NCBI GenBank assembly: GCA_029559155.1
Contig: JAKQCM010000093.1
Span: forward strand, 1-37,124
DNA length: 37,124 nucleotides
DNA from: Chloroflexota bacterium
GTDB lineage: Bacteria; Chloroflexota; Anaerolineae; Promineifilales; Promineifilaceae
Direction of reading: 5' to 3'
Shown piece by piece: positions 23,141 through 32,289 of the stretch; the first letter of the stretch is position 1; each line of letters opens with the position of its first letter. Both the position numbers and the translations under genes were made by a program. A model generated the notes under the pieces. The model did no database searches. It saw only the letters and a program-made list of their open reading frames with translations, and was not told where the DNA came from.

Positions 23141-24199
23141 ATGCTGGAAATAGATGGCAGCCAGGGGGAAGGCGGTGGGCAGGTGCTGCGGACTTGCCTC
23201 AGCCTGTCCGCGCTGACGGGACGGCCGTTTCACCTGCACCACATTCGCGCCAACCGCAGCAAACCCGGCCTGCGCCCCCAACACCTGACGGCCGTGCGCG
23301 CCGCCGCCGCCCTATGCCAGGCCCACGTAGCCGGTGATTTTCTCAACGCCGCCACCCTCGAATTTCATCCTCAAGCAGCGCCGCAGAGCGGCAGCTACAC
23401 CTTCGACGTGACCCAGGCTGCACAAGGCGGCTCCGCCGGTTCCGTGACGCTGATCTTCCAGACCGTTTTCTGGCCGCTGCTGTTCGCCGCTGAAACCAGC
23501 CAACTGACACTGCGCGGCGGAACCCACGTCCCCTTCAGCCCGCCCTTCCACTACCTCGCCGAAGTGTTCGGTCCGGCTGTGGCAAAGATGGGCGCATCGT
23601 TTAGCGCCAATCTGACTGCCTGGGGCTGGTATCCGGCGGGCGGCGGGGAGATAACGGCCGTTATCCACCCCCTGCGCCAGATCACCGCCGCCAACCTCAA
23701 CCGCGCCGCACTCCCCCGGCCACCCATTCGCGGCCTGGCCGCCGTCACCAATTTGCCCGCCGACATTCCCCAACGCATGGCCCGCCGCGCCGACAATTTG
23801 CTGCGGCAGGCAAAACTGGCCGGACAGGTAACGGCCGTGCGCGAACGCGGCCCGGCCCCCGGCGCCGGATTGATCCTATGGCTGCCGCAAGCCGGGTTCA
23901 CCAGTCTGGGGCGAAAAGGAGTGCCCGCCGATAAGGTGGCGGAAACGGCCGTTGCCGAATGTCGCGCTTTTGTGGACAATGGGGCCGACGTTGACAAACG
24001 ATTGGCGGATCAACTGCTGCTGCCCCTGGCTTTGGCCCACGGAACCACCCAATTCACCACCGATTGCCTCACGCAGCACACCCTGACCAACGCCGCCTTG
24101 CTGCGCGATTGGCTCGATGTGTCCATCATCATTGATGGGACCCTCCAGCAGCCCGGCGCCATTACCGTGAACGGCATCGGCTACACGCCCGATCACTAA
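23141..24199 (+). CDS. rtcA: RNA 3'-terminal phosphate cyclase
   Basis: Converts RNA 3'-phosphate ends to 2',3'-cyclic phosphates using ATP, through a covalent AMP-histidine. The protein begins with the hallmark EIDGSQGEGGGQVLRT, shows the RANRSKPGL and GGTHVPFSPPFHYL segments, and ends with CLTQHTLTN, whose H313 matches the AMP-accepting histidine of E. coli RtcA. At 352 aa it is complete. GGAG lies 8 nt before ATG 23141. RNase Z follows 25 bp downstream, so two RNA 3'-end enzymes are probably cotranscribed. No rtcB or rtcR is present, so the E. coli-type RNA repair operon is not reproduced. Five octamers occur in 1 kb. Confidence 0.95.
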   Translation: MLEIDGSQGEGGGQVLRTCLSLSALTGRPFHLHHIRANRSKPGLRPQHLTAVRAAAALCQAHVAGDFLNAATLEFHPQAAPQSGSYTFDVTQAAQGGSAGSVTLIFQTVFWPLLFAAETSQLTLRGGTHVPFSPPFHYLAEVFGPAVAKMGASFSANLTAWGWYPAGGGEITAVIHPLRQITAANLNRAALPRPPIRGLAAVTNLPADIPQRMARRADNLLRQAKLAGQVTAVRERGPAPGAGLILWLPQAGFTSLGRKGVPADKVAETAVAECRAFVDNGADVDKRLADQLLLPLALAHGTTQFTTDCLTQHTLTNAALLRDWLDVSIIIDGTLQQPGAITVNGIGYTPDH

Positions 24200-24224
24200 A
24201 CCCTGACCATCACAGACGACAACC

Positions 24225-25187
24225 ATGTTTGAACTCATCTTCCTTGGCACCTCATCTTCTGCCCCATCTGTCCAGCGCGGCCTGTCCGGGCACATTATTA
24301 TGCATCGCCAATACCGCTTTTTGCTCGACTGCGGCGAAGGTACGCAGCGACAAATTTTACACAGCGGTCTGGGCTTTAAGCGGCTGAACAAAGTGCTGCT
24401 CACCCACAGTCACCTCGACCATATTCTCGGTTTGGGCGGATTGATCTCGACGCTGGCCCGCTGGGAAAACCTGGAAAACATCGACATTTACGGTGGGCGC
24501 GCCACTCTGAAACGCGTCTCCGACTTGCTGTTTAAGGTGGTGTTTCCCGGCGGACATGCGCCCCTGGACATCAACCTGATTACGCTGGAACCCGGCGTGA
24601 TGATGGAAGACGACAAATTTGTCTTATCGGCTTTTCCGGTGAGCCACCGGGGACCGGATTGTTTTGGCTTTGTGTTTGAGGAAAAGGAGCGACGGCCGTT
24701 TCTCGATGACCAGGCGGCGGCTTTAGGCGTGCCCGTCGGGCCAGAGCGCGGCCTGCTGGTGCGCGGCCAGACCATCACTCTGAGCGACGGCCGTACCATC
24801 CACCCCGATGACGTCCTCGGCGAAGCCATCCCCGGCGTAAAATACATCCACACCGGCGACGTTGGCCGCACCGACACGCTGCTCGAAATCTGCCGCAACG
24901 CCGACACGCTGGTTATCGAATCCACCTACGTGGAAGAGGAAGCGGAAATGGCGCAGCAGTTTGGCCACATGACCGCCGCGCGCGCGGCCACGCTGGCGCG
25001 CGACGCGGGGGTAAAAAGCCTGATCCTCACTCACCTGTCGCGCCGCTATTTCGAGCGGGACGTGCGCCGCGAAGCCCAGGCTATTTTCCCCAACACGGCC
25101 GTTGCCCGCGATTTCGATCATTTCCAGATCACCCGTGATGGCGCGCGCCGCCTGCCCCGGAACAGCAGCCCAGAAAAGGAACCGTAA
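24225..25187 (+). CDS. rnz: Ribonuclease Z (tRNA 3' endonuclease)
   Basis: Metallo-beta-lactamase-fold endonuclease that trims the 3' trailer of pre-tRNAs. Visible: LGTSSSAPS start, zinc motif HSHLDH (residues 61-66), GGHAPLDI exosite-like region, HTGDVGRTD with metal-binding aspartate and the closing GHMTA and LTHLSRRY motifs. Length 320 aa is normal for the short RNase Z form. Relevant context: none of the four tRNA genes in this window encodes CCA, so their 3' ends need this enzyme plus CCA addition. It lies between rtcA (25-bp gap) and an FAD oxidoreductase (2-bp gap). Confidence 0.95.
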   Translation: MFELIFLGTSSSAPSVQRGLSGHIIMHRQYRFLLDCGEGTQRQILHSGLGFKRLNKVLLTHSHLDHILGLGGLISTLARWENLENIDIYGGRATLKRVSDLLFKVVFPGGHAPLDINLITLEPGVMMEDDKFVLSAFPVSHRGPDCFGFVFEEKERRPFLDDQAAALGVPVGPERGLLVRGQTITLSDGRTIHPDDVLGEAIPGVKYIHTGDVGRTDTLLEICRNADTLVIESTYVEEEAEMAQQFGHMTAARAATLARDAGVKSLILTHLSRRYFERDVRREAQAIFPNTAVARDFDHFQITRDGARRLPRNSSPEKEP

Positions 25188-25189
25188 GA

Positions 25190-26542
25190 ATGGAAAACAA
25201 GGCCGACGTTGTCATTTGCGGCGCAGGCATTGCCGGGGTGGCTACTGCCTACCATCTGGCCATCCACCATGGCCTGCGGGATGTGGTTCTGGTGGATGAA
25301 CGCCCGCCGCTTACCCTGACCAGCGACAAATCCACGGAATGTTATCGCAACTGGTGGCCCAGCCAGGCCATGACCGGCCTCATGAATCGCAGCATCGACT
25401 GGCTGGAGCGGCTGGCCGATGAGAGCGACAATTACTTTCATTTGAACCGGCGCGGCTACGTTTACCTGACGGCCAATCCGGCAACGGCCGTTTCCTGGCA
25501 GCAGTCCGCCGCCGACCCGTTACGCATCCACCAAGACCAGTCGCCCACATATCAGCCTGCGCCAGCGCATGGCTACCGGGAGCAGCCCACCGGCGCAGAC
25601 CTGCTGTTGGGCAGTGATCTGATTCGCGCCCATTTTCCATTTGTCAGCGAGACGGCCGTGGCGGCGCTGCATGTGCGCCGCGCCGGATGGCTGAGCGCGC
25701 AGCAGTTGGGCATGTATTTGTGGCAGCAGGCCAGAGAAAGAGGAGCCAGGTTGGTAAACGGCCGTCTCACCGACATACACGTTGCCAATGGACAAATACG
25801 GGGCGTTAACGTCAGCAGCGATGGCCGGACCGCCGCCATCAACACCGGGCGCTTTGTCAACGCCGCCGGGCCATTTTTGCAGGAAGTCGGCGAGATGATG
25901 GGCGTCGATCTGCCCATCACCAACGAACAGCATGGCAAAATCGCCATCGAAGACCCCCTCGGCATCATTCCCCGCGACGCGCCCTTGATGATCTGGAACG
26001 ATCCGGTGCGCCTGCCCTGGACAGACGAAGAGCAAGAATATCTGGCCGAACAAGAAGCAACCCGCTGGCTGCTGGAGGAATTTCCGGCCGGGGCGCATTT
26101 TCGGCCGGAAGGCGGGCCGGGCAGCCAGACATTGCTGTTTTTATGGCCTTACCACACCGTCCAGCAAAACCCGCCTCGCTGGCCGCTGCACTTCGAGCCA
26201 GAATTTGCCGACATTTTACTGCGCGGAATGGCGCGGCTGGCTCCTGGCCTGGCGGCCTATTTTGAGCGGATGAGCAAACCTCTGATCGACGGCGGCTACT
26301 ACACGCGCACGGCGGAAAACTGGCCGCTCATCGGCCCGCTGCCGGTGGGTGGCGCGTATGTGGTGGGCGCGCTGTCCGGCTATGGGTTGATGGCCGCGCC
26401 GGCGGCCGGGGAACTAGCCGCCGCCCATATCATGGGCGCGCCATTGCCGGAATACGCCTCGGCTTTTTTGCCGGCGCGTTTAGCCGATCCGGCTTACTGG
26501 CAGCGAGTGAACGCGGGCAATTTTGAGGACGGGCAGTTGTAG
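25190..26542 (+). CDS. FAD-dependent oxidoreductase (DAO/sarcosine-oxidase-like)
   Basis: The N-terminal dinucleotide-binding fold has GAGIAGVATAYH (residues 11-22) and an acidic strand end VDER. The distinctive STECYRNWWP segment precedes the substrate domain. The C-terminus carries the family closing motif GYYTRTAENWPLIGPLPVGG and the GALSGYGLMAAPAAGEL loop. Proteins of this family oxidise amines or N-methyl amino acids such as sarcosine or glycine; the substrate cannot be told. 450 aa. It starts 2 bp after the rnz stop, so it shares that transcript. Its 3' end faces the histidine kinase gene, and the 8-bp gap between the two stop codons is exactly one ACGGCCGT. Confidence 0.88.
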   Translation: MENKADVVICGAGIAGVATAYHLAIHHGLRDVVLVDERPPLTLTSDKSTECYRNWWPSQAMTGLMNRSIDWLERLADESDNYFHLNRRGYVYLTANPATAVSWQQSAADPLRIHQDQSPTYQPAPAHGYREQPTGADLLLGSDLIRAHFPFVSETAVAALHVRRAGWLSAQQLGMYLWQQARERGARLVNGRLTDIHVANGQIRGVNVSSDGRTAAINTGRFVNAAGPFLQEVGEMMGVDLPITNEQHGKIAIEDPLGIIPRDAPLMIWNDPVRLPWTDEEQEYLAEQEATRWLLEEFPAGAHFRPEGGPGSQTLLFLWPYHTVQQNPPRWPLHFEPEFADILLRGMARLAPGLAAYFERMSKPLIDGGYYTRTAENWPLIGPLPVGGAYVVGALSGYGLMAAPAAGELAAAHIMGAPLPEYASAFLPARLADPAYWQRVNAGNFEDGQL

Positions 26543-26550
26543 ACGGCCGT

Positions 26551-29500
26551 TTAGCCCAAATATGTTTCTGTCATTTTCAGCAGGGCTTCGGCGCTGTACG
26601 GTTTTTGCAAGAAAGCTGTCACGTCTAAGTCGGCGTGGCGCTCGCTAATTTCTGACTGGCTGTAACCGGAAGAGAGAATAATTTTGACGCGTGGATTAAT
26701 CTGCCGCAAGGCGACGCAGGTTTCTTCGCCGCTTAGACCGGGCATGGATAAATCCAGCAAAACGAGTTGAATTTTATCCTGGTGCGCCTGAAAAGCCTGA
26801 AGCCCCGCCTGCCCATCTTCGGCTTGAATCACCTGGATGTTTCGTAAGCCCAAAATATCCGCAACCGCTTCACGCACCATCGTTTCATCGTCGATAACCA
26901 GGACGAAGGCTTGTAAGGGGGCCGTGGAGACTTTGGTTGGGGCGGGGATGGGAACGGCCGTTGCCTGCGCCGCCGGAAAAAACAGACGAAACGTCGTGCC
27001 ATTGCCGGTTTCGCTGCTTACTTGCAGGCCGCCCTTATGCCCGCGCACAATCCCCAACACCGCGGCCAATCCTAACCCCCGGCCGGTGAATTTCGTCGAA
27101 AAGAAGGGATCAAATATCTTGGCCTGCGTTTCGGCCGTCATGCCGGGGCCGTTATCTTCAACTTCCAGGCACACATAAAAGCCCGATTGCAGCGGCGAAT
27201 CGCCATAAAATGTCATGCCCTGGGCGCGTGGATTGATGGTCTGGCTGCTGGTATGCAGACGCACGACACCTGTCTGATCGCCGATTGCCTCCACCGCATT
27301 AATAATCAGGTTCATGACCACTTGTTGGATTTGCCCCAGATCGCCTTCGATGGCTGGCAGCGGCTCGCTAAATTCTTGCTGCAGCAAAATGTGTTTGGGG
27401 ATGGCGATTTGGAAGAGGTGCAAATTGTCTTGGAGAAGCGCGTTGAGGTTAATGGTGTGTTTTTCAAATTGGCCGCGACCAGAGTAAGCCAGCAGTTGGC
27501 GGGTAAGATGGGCTGCGTGTTCGGCGGCTTTGACCGATTTTTCGATGTGCAATCGGGCGCTGTGGTCCGGCGACAATTTGGCCAGTGCCAGAGTCGATTG
27601 CCCCAGCATGGCCACCAGAAGATTGTTGAAATCGTGGGCGATGCCGCCGGCCAGGATGCCCAAACTTTCGGTTTTTTGGGTCTGGCGCAGGGTTTCTTCG
27701 GCTTGTTTGCGTTCGGTAATATCGCGGACAATGCTCAGGGTGAGTGGAGAACTGCCTGTTTGGATGGTGGAATTGGTAATTTCGACGGGAATGAGACGGC
27801 CGTTGCGGTGTCGATATAATTGTTCAAACGGCGTCCCTTCTTCATTCGGCTCTTCATCTGGCGGCGTGGCCTCGGAGGCCAACAAAGCCCCGCGTTTCAT
27901 TTGCAGCAGATCGTCTCGGTTGTAACCAAACAAGTCGCAGGCTCGCTGGTTGGCATCGACAATATCGCCCACGGCCGTCACCAAAAAAATGGCGTCGTGG
28001 GCCTTTTGGAATAGGGTGCGGTAGCGCGCTTCACTTTCCCGCAAAGCGCCTTCTGTCTGCCGGTGCGTCGTCACATCCTCGCCGATAGCTAAAATGCCCC
28101 AGGGTGTGCGGTATACCCACGAGCGCAAATGCGTGTTTTGGACAATACCTTCCACCATTTCGTCTTCCCCGCTGGCCAAAACGTGCAAATAAACGGCAAA
28201 AGATCGCGAGCGCGTGAAACTGGGGAATAATTCCGGTAATTTCGCCCCTTCTAACGATTCAATCGGCAGTCCGACCAGTTCGCTGTAGGCGGTGTTGCAA
28301 AAAAGAATGTCCAGCTCTTCCGTGAGGGCCAGGATGGGCGCGCGAATGCTGTTGAGTAGAATCAGATGTTTTATTTCGCTGTCGCGCAGGGCCATCACAG
28401 ATTTTTGGCTTTCGGTTACATCTTCCAAAATCGCCACAATGAACAAAATTTCCCCCCGATCATCTTTGATGGGATAGAGAAAAATCTTTAGCCATATGGG
28501 CGGGAAATCTGCGGGGCGATTTTTACCGCCTACCGGTTTATATCTGAAGGCCGGCATGGAGATGGATCGCCCGGAAAATCCTTCCAGCACAAGGTCCAGC
28601 AAACCGCTGGCCGCCAACTGTTTGTCTTTAAAGACATTGTATCTGGTCAGGATAAATTCGGTGTCGTCGGGGTCGATAGGCCAGATCTGGGAAAAAGCCG
28701 GGTTGACGAGAACAATCGAGCCATCAAGCCGAAAAACGGCCGTACTCAACGGCGACTGCTCGATCATGGTACGGTAACGCGCTTCGCTGGCGCGAACGGC
28801 CGTTTCCGCCTTTTCCCGCTCAACCGCTTCGGCCATTAACGCGGCCGTCACCTGCCTCAATTCGCCCGTGCGCACCGCCAGGATCAAAGAAACCAGCGAC
28901 AAACTGTTTATGAATGACCAGAGGAGAATCGCCCCCTGTTCATTAGAAAGCGTGACAAAAATTCCCAATCCCCTGCTGGAACCAACCACGGCAAGCACCG
29001 AAGTGAGCACAATAATCGCCGCCGACCCCCGGACGCGAAACCGAATACCGGCCCACAAACTTAGCGGGAATAGAGCATTAACCAGAAAGAAGGAGAACCA
29101 GCCATAGTTGCCAAAACTGGGAAAAAAGACAAGAACACACACCAACACCGACAGACCGACCAAAAGAATAAATTCCACCAATCGCCAGTCGCGCCAGGGG
29201 AAAGATCGATCCGACCCCCAGGTAAACAGCGCCGGGGCAATAACCAACACACCAAGCGCATCACCCAGCCACCACGTCGCCAAAGCGACAGGCCAATTCG
29301 CCCAGACGATAATGCCACTGGCCGCCATGAGCAGGCTGCCAATGGCGGCGCTGATGGCCGTAGACAGCAAAGCGGAAATTAGCAGAGCAAAAACATCTGC
29401 CAGGCGGCTAATTTGGGGGGTAAAGTGAAGTTTGCGCAGCAAGAAGACGGCCGTTACAGCCTGCAATGTATTGCCAACGGCGGCAAACATAAATAACAGC

Positions 29501-29733
29501 GGAGCATGGGTAGATAGATTGACGGCCAGCGCCCCCAGGGCCACACCCGGCCACAAGTTGTTGCCAAACAAAAACAAAGCCGTCAGAGCAATGCCCGTAG
29601 GAAACCAGATCAACGTGACCTGTTCACCCACCGTCGCCCAGCGCAAGCCAATTTGCGCTGCCGCATAATAGGAAATCCCCAGGACAACGATTTTTAGAAG
29701 GTAAGTGGTGTAGCTGCGTATTGTTGCGTTCAT
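26551..29733 (-). CDS. Hybrid sensor histidine kinase: MASE1, three PAS, kinase, receiver
   Basis: The N-terminal third is a multi-helix MASE1 membrane sensor. Three PAS domains follow (the last with ARYRTLFQKAHDAIFLV and PAC segment ITERKQ). The phosphoacceptor histidine lies in GGIAHDFNNLL (codon 27634-27636), N-box QQVVMNLIINAVEA and G-boxes EDNGPGM and GRGLGLAAV follow. The C-terminal receiver has phosphate-accepting Asp in LVLLDLSMPG (codon 26752-26754) and a conserved Lys in LQKPYS. It probably autophosphorylates and passes the phosphate to its own receiver; the output partner is unknown. ATG 29733 is favoured over GTG 29775; neither has a clear ribosome site. About 1060 aa. No response regulator or phosphotransfer gene is adjacent. 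Confidence 0.93.
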   Translation of the reverse strand: MNATIRSYTTYLLKIVVLGISYYAAAQIGLRWATVGEQVTLIWFPTGIALTALFLFGNNLWPGVALGALAVNLSTHAPLLFMFAAVGNTLQAVTAVFLLRKLHFTPQISRLADVFALLISALLSTAISAAIGSLLMAASGIIVWANWPVALATWWLGDALGVLVIAPALFTWGSDRSFPWRDWRLVEFILLVGLSVLVCVLVFFPSFGNYGWFSFFLVNALFPLSLWAGIRFRVRGSAAIIVLTSVLAVVGSSRGLGIFVTLSNEQGAILLWSFINSLSLVSLILAVRTGELRQVTAALMAEAVEREKAETAVRASEARYRTMIEQSPLSTAVFRLDGSIVLVNPAFSQIWPIDPDDTEFILTRYNVFKDKQLAASGLLDLVLEGFSGRSISMPAFRYKPVGGKNRPADFPPIWLKIFLYPIKDDRGEILFIVAILEDVTESQKSVMALRDSEIKHLILLNSIRAPILALTEELDILFCNTAYSELVGLPIESLEGAKLPELFPSFTRSRSFAVYLHVLASGEDEMVEGIVQNTHLRSWVYRTPWGILAIGEDVTTHRQTEGALRESEARYRTLFQKAHDAIFLVTAVGDIVDANQRACDLFGYNRDDLLQMKRGALLASEATPPDEEPNEEGTPFEQLYRHRNGRLIPVEITNSTIQTGSSPLTLSIVRDITERKQAEETLRQTQKTESLGILAGGIAHDFNNLLVAMLGQSTLALAKLSPDHSARLHIEKSVKAAEHAAHLTRQLLAYSGRGQFEKHTINLNALLQDNLHLFQIAIPKHILLQQEFSEPLPAIEGDLGQIQQVVMNLIINAVEAIGDQTGVVRLHTSSQTINPRAQGMTFYGDSPLQSGFYVCLEVEDNGPGMTAETQAKIFDPFFSTKFTGRGLGLAAVLGIVRGHKGGLQVSSETGNGTTFRLFFPAAQATAVPIPAPTKVSTAPLQAFVLVIDDETMVREAVADILGLRNIQVIQAEDGQAGLQAFQAHQDKIQLVLLDLSMPGLSGEETCVALRQINPRVKIILSSGYSQSEISERHADLDVTAFLQKPYSAEALLKMTETYLG

Positions 29734-29894
29734 GCCATGATTGATCTTTATGGATGATACCGCAGAATGGGGCACAGCGTCAGGTAAAATGGAGATATTG
29801 GCGGCAAATTACCGGCCATCGTCTGCCGTTCAGACCGCCTGAAGAGATGAATCTGGTTACTTTTTAGTGAGTGGAGATGGGAGGTCGCCTCGTT

Positions 29895-30923
29895 TTATGT
29901 GTAAGAAAACAATACCTGAATTGTTTGGTCTGGCCGCTGATCGATAAGGTCATACGCTTCGGCAGCAGAGGCAATGGGGAAACGATGCGTGATCAGATCG
30001 GTTGCGCGGCAGCGGGCCAACTGCTCCCAGGCAACTTGCAGCCGCCGCGCAGATGTCCAACGGCCGTGCCAACGCGGCGCAAGGTGGCTAACCTGGCTGC
30101 TAATAACCTGCATGTGGCTGCGATGAAAGTGACCGCCCAACTGCACATTTACCGGCTTACTGCCATACCACGAACCAATCACCAATCGCCCGCCAAAACC
30201 CACGGCGGCAATGGCCTGATCCAGCGCCGCCGGATGGCCAGACAGCTCATAGGCCAGATCAGCGCCGGTAAAAACGCCAGCCTGCTGGAGTTCGGTGTGT
30301 AATTGGGCCTGGGCCGCGGATTCGGCCGGATCCAATGAGAGGTGCGCGCCCAGCAGGCTCGACCATTGCCGCCGCAGCGGGTATCGATCCAGCGTCACCA
30401 GACGGGCGAGCGGTAGCTGGGCCAACAGCGTCGTTGTGAGCAGCCCTACAATGCCCTGCCCAAACACCACCACCCGTTCGCCGATGACCGGAGAGCCGTC
30501 CATGACAAACGAGACGGCCGTTTCCATATTAGGCAGGAAAACGGCCGTTTCCGGCGCCACCCCATCCGGCACAGGCAGCACATCCTTCGGGGCAGCCAAA
30601 AAGTGGCTTTCATGCGGATGAAAAGCAAATACCAGGCGATTTTGCCACCCGGCGTCCACGCCGCGCCCGCAAGCAATCACCCGGCCCACAGCCGCGTAGC
30701 CATACCTCAGCGGATAAGCAAACGCGCCGTCCAAAGCGCTAATTGTGGCATCCAGGGGAATATCCGTTGGCATCTGGCCGCGATAGACCAGCATTTCCGT
30801 GCCCGGGCTGATAGCAGACACCAGGGTCTGAACCAGCAGTTGGCCTTCCCGCGGCTCCGGAATCTGCTCTTCGTGAACGTCGATGGTGTAAGGCGCAGCA
30901 AAAATAACGGTGCGGCGATTCAC
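29895..30923 (-). CDS. MDR-family dehydrogenase (BchC-like, probably zinc-free)
   Basis: Medium-chain dehydrogenase/reductase with the NAD(P)-binding loop VVVFGQGIVGLL and an N-terminal GroES-like domain containing SAISPGTEMLVYRG. That segment matches the BchC-type subgroup and lacks the Cys that binds catalytic zinc, and no four-cysteine structural zinc lobe is visible, so it is likely zinc-independent. The longer open frame to 31022 overlaps the rib gene and has no family similarity. The start is GTG 30923, whose bases overlap the TGA stop of the rib gene (GTGA, 4-bp overlap), a hallmark of translational coupling. Length 342 aa. Substrate unknown; coupling suggests its expression follows riboflavin synthesis. 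Four octamers are in the gene. Confidence 0.82.
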   Translation of the reverse strand: MNRRTVIFAAPYTIDVHEEQIPEPREGQLLVQTLVSAISPGTEMLVYRGQMPTDIPLDATISALDGAFAYPLRYGYAAVGRVIACGRGVDAGWQNRLVFAFHPHESHFLAAPKDVLPVPDGVAPETAVFLPNMETAVSFVMDGSPVIGERVVVFGQGIVGLLTTTLLAQLPLARLVTLDRYPLRRQWSSLLGAHLSLDPAESAAQAQLHTELQQAGVFTGADLAYELSGHPAALDQAIAAVGFGGRLVIGSWYGSKPVNVQLGGHFHRSHMQVISSQVSHLAPRWHGRWTSARRLQVAWEQLARCRATDLITHRFPIASAAEAYDLIDQRPDQTIQVLFSYT

Positions 30924-32254
30924 GTTTCCTGCCAGTCTACGTCGGCTACCAGGACAATGTCCTGACCATAGGTGTGGTATTGCGGATGGCGCAAATGGGG
31001 CGACAGGCGGCTGTTGTGCCACACCACGCTTTCCACGGCGTGCAATCCGCCGACCAGCACCGGGGCAATGGTCACCACAACGCGATCGACCAGATGCAAA
31101 TCCAGAAAACTGGTGATCACCCGCGCGCCGCCTTCCACCATCACGCTGCGCACCCCAAGATTGGTTAACTGGGCCAGCAGCGCAGGGAGGTTGACGCGGT
31201 TACGGCCGTCCACCGGCAGCGTCAGCACCGTCAGTCCGGCCGCTTCCAATTCTTGCCGCCGCGCCGGATCCGCCTGCGGGGTGGCGGCAATCCAGGGAAC
31301 ACGGTCGGGGTGTTTGCTGATTTTTGCCGCGAGAGGAAAACGCAAACAACTGTCTAATACGATGGGCTGGGGGTTCTTGCCGGCAGCAAGCCGCACGGTT
31401 AGTTGGGGATCATCGGCCAGGATGGTGTTGATGCCCACCAAGATGGCGTCGTGCTGCGCGCGCAGTTGGTGACACAGCGCAAGCGACTGCGGTCCGCTGA
31501 GGGCCATGGATTGGCCTCGGTGGTGGGTAATGGAACCATCCAGGCTTTGGGCGTAACTCAGGGTAATGAAGGGACGGCCGTTACGCGGCGGTTCAGGTTT
31601 TAGGTTGGTTTGCACCAGCGCCGCCGCCCCATTGCTGCCATTTTTGCTGCCGTGTTCCAAATTTAGCAGGTGGCGCATCCGCTGAACCTTAGTCTGAAGA
31701 TAGGTTCGGTTTTCCGAGGTGATTTTGGTTGTAAGCGGAACACGCATGGTGACGGCAATGCCCTGGCGCACCAAACTCTCGATTTTGTCTGGGTTGTTGG
31801 TCAACAAGCGCACACTACGCACACCCAGATCTCTAAGGATAAGGCCGGCGATGGTGTAATCACGGCCGTCTGCCTGATGGCCCAACATTAAATTGGCGTC
31901 AACCGTGTCATATCCCTCATCTTGCAAGTTATAGGCGCGCAGCTTTTCCAGCAGGCCAATGCCGCGTCCTTCCTGACGCAGATAAATGATCACCCCGGTG
32001 CCGTTTTCGGCGATGAGCTGCATGGCGCGCTGCAACTGCGGGCCACAATCACAGCGCAAGGAACCAAGCACATCGCCGGTAAAACATTCGGAATGAACCC
32101 GCACCAGCACATTTTCTCGGTTGGTCACGTCGCCAATAATCAATGCCAGATGTTCTTTTTGATCCTGATTGCTGGCGTACAGGCAAAGTTGAAACTGACC
32201 TGTGTCAGTGGGAATACGCGCGCAAGCTTCTTTGTGAATGGTAACTTGTGTCAT
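30920..32254 (-). CDS. GTP cyclohydrolase II fused to a RibD C-terminal reductase domain
   Basis: Residues 1-200 are GTP cyclohydrolase II (RibA): zinc cysteines C57, C68 and C70 in ECFTGDVLGSLRCDC, the catalytic YLRQEGRGIGL (91-101) and the closing LLTNNPDKIE. This opens the GTP branch of riboflavin synthesis. Residues about 226-444 are a RibD_C/HTP-reductase fold: RPFITLSYAQSLDGSI, DAILVGINTILADDPQLTVR, a Gly-rich VMVEGGARV loop. The usual fusions are RibB-RibA and deaminase-reductase RibD, so RibA joined directly to the reductase without deaminase is unusual. No DHBP synthase, deaminase or lumazine synthase gene is in the window, and I see no FMN riboswitch in the 35-bp gap upstream. AGGACAGG precedes ATG 32254. 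Confidence 0.92.
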   Translation of the reverse strand: MTQVTIHKEACARIPTDTGQFQLCLYASNQDQKEHLALIIGDVTNRENVLVRVHSECFTGDVLGSLRCDCGPQLQRAMQLIAENGTGVIIYLRQEGRGIGLLEKLRAYNLQDEGYDTVDANLMLGHQADGRDYTIAGLILRDLGVRSVRLLTNNPDKIESLVRQGIAVTMRVPLTTKITSENRTYLQTKVQRMRHLLNLEHGSKNGSNGAAALVQTNLKPEPPRNGRPFITLSYAQSLDGSITHHRGQSMALSGPQSLALCHQLRAQHDAILVGINTILADDPQLTVRLAAGKNPQPIVLDSCLRFPLAAKISKHPDRVPWIAATPQADPARRQELEAAGLTVLTLPVDGRNRVNLPALLAQLTNLGVRSVMVEGGARVITSFLDLHLVDRVVVTIAPVLVGGLHAVESVVWHNSRLSPHLRHPQYHTYGQDIVLVADVDWQET

Positions 32255-32289
32255 AACCTGTCCTGTTAAGCTGACGGTTAGAGGCCGTG

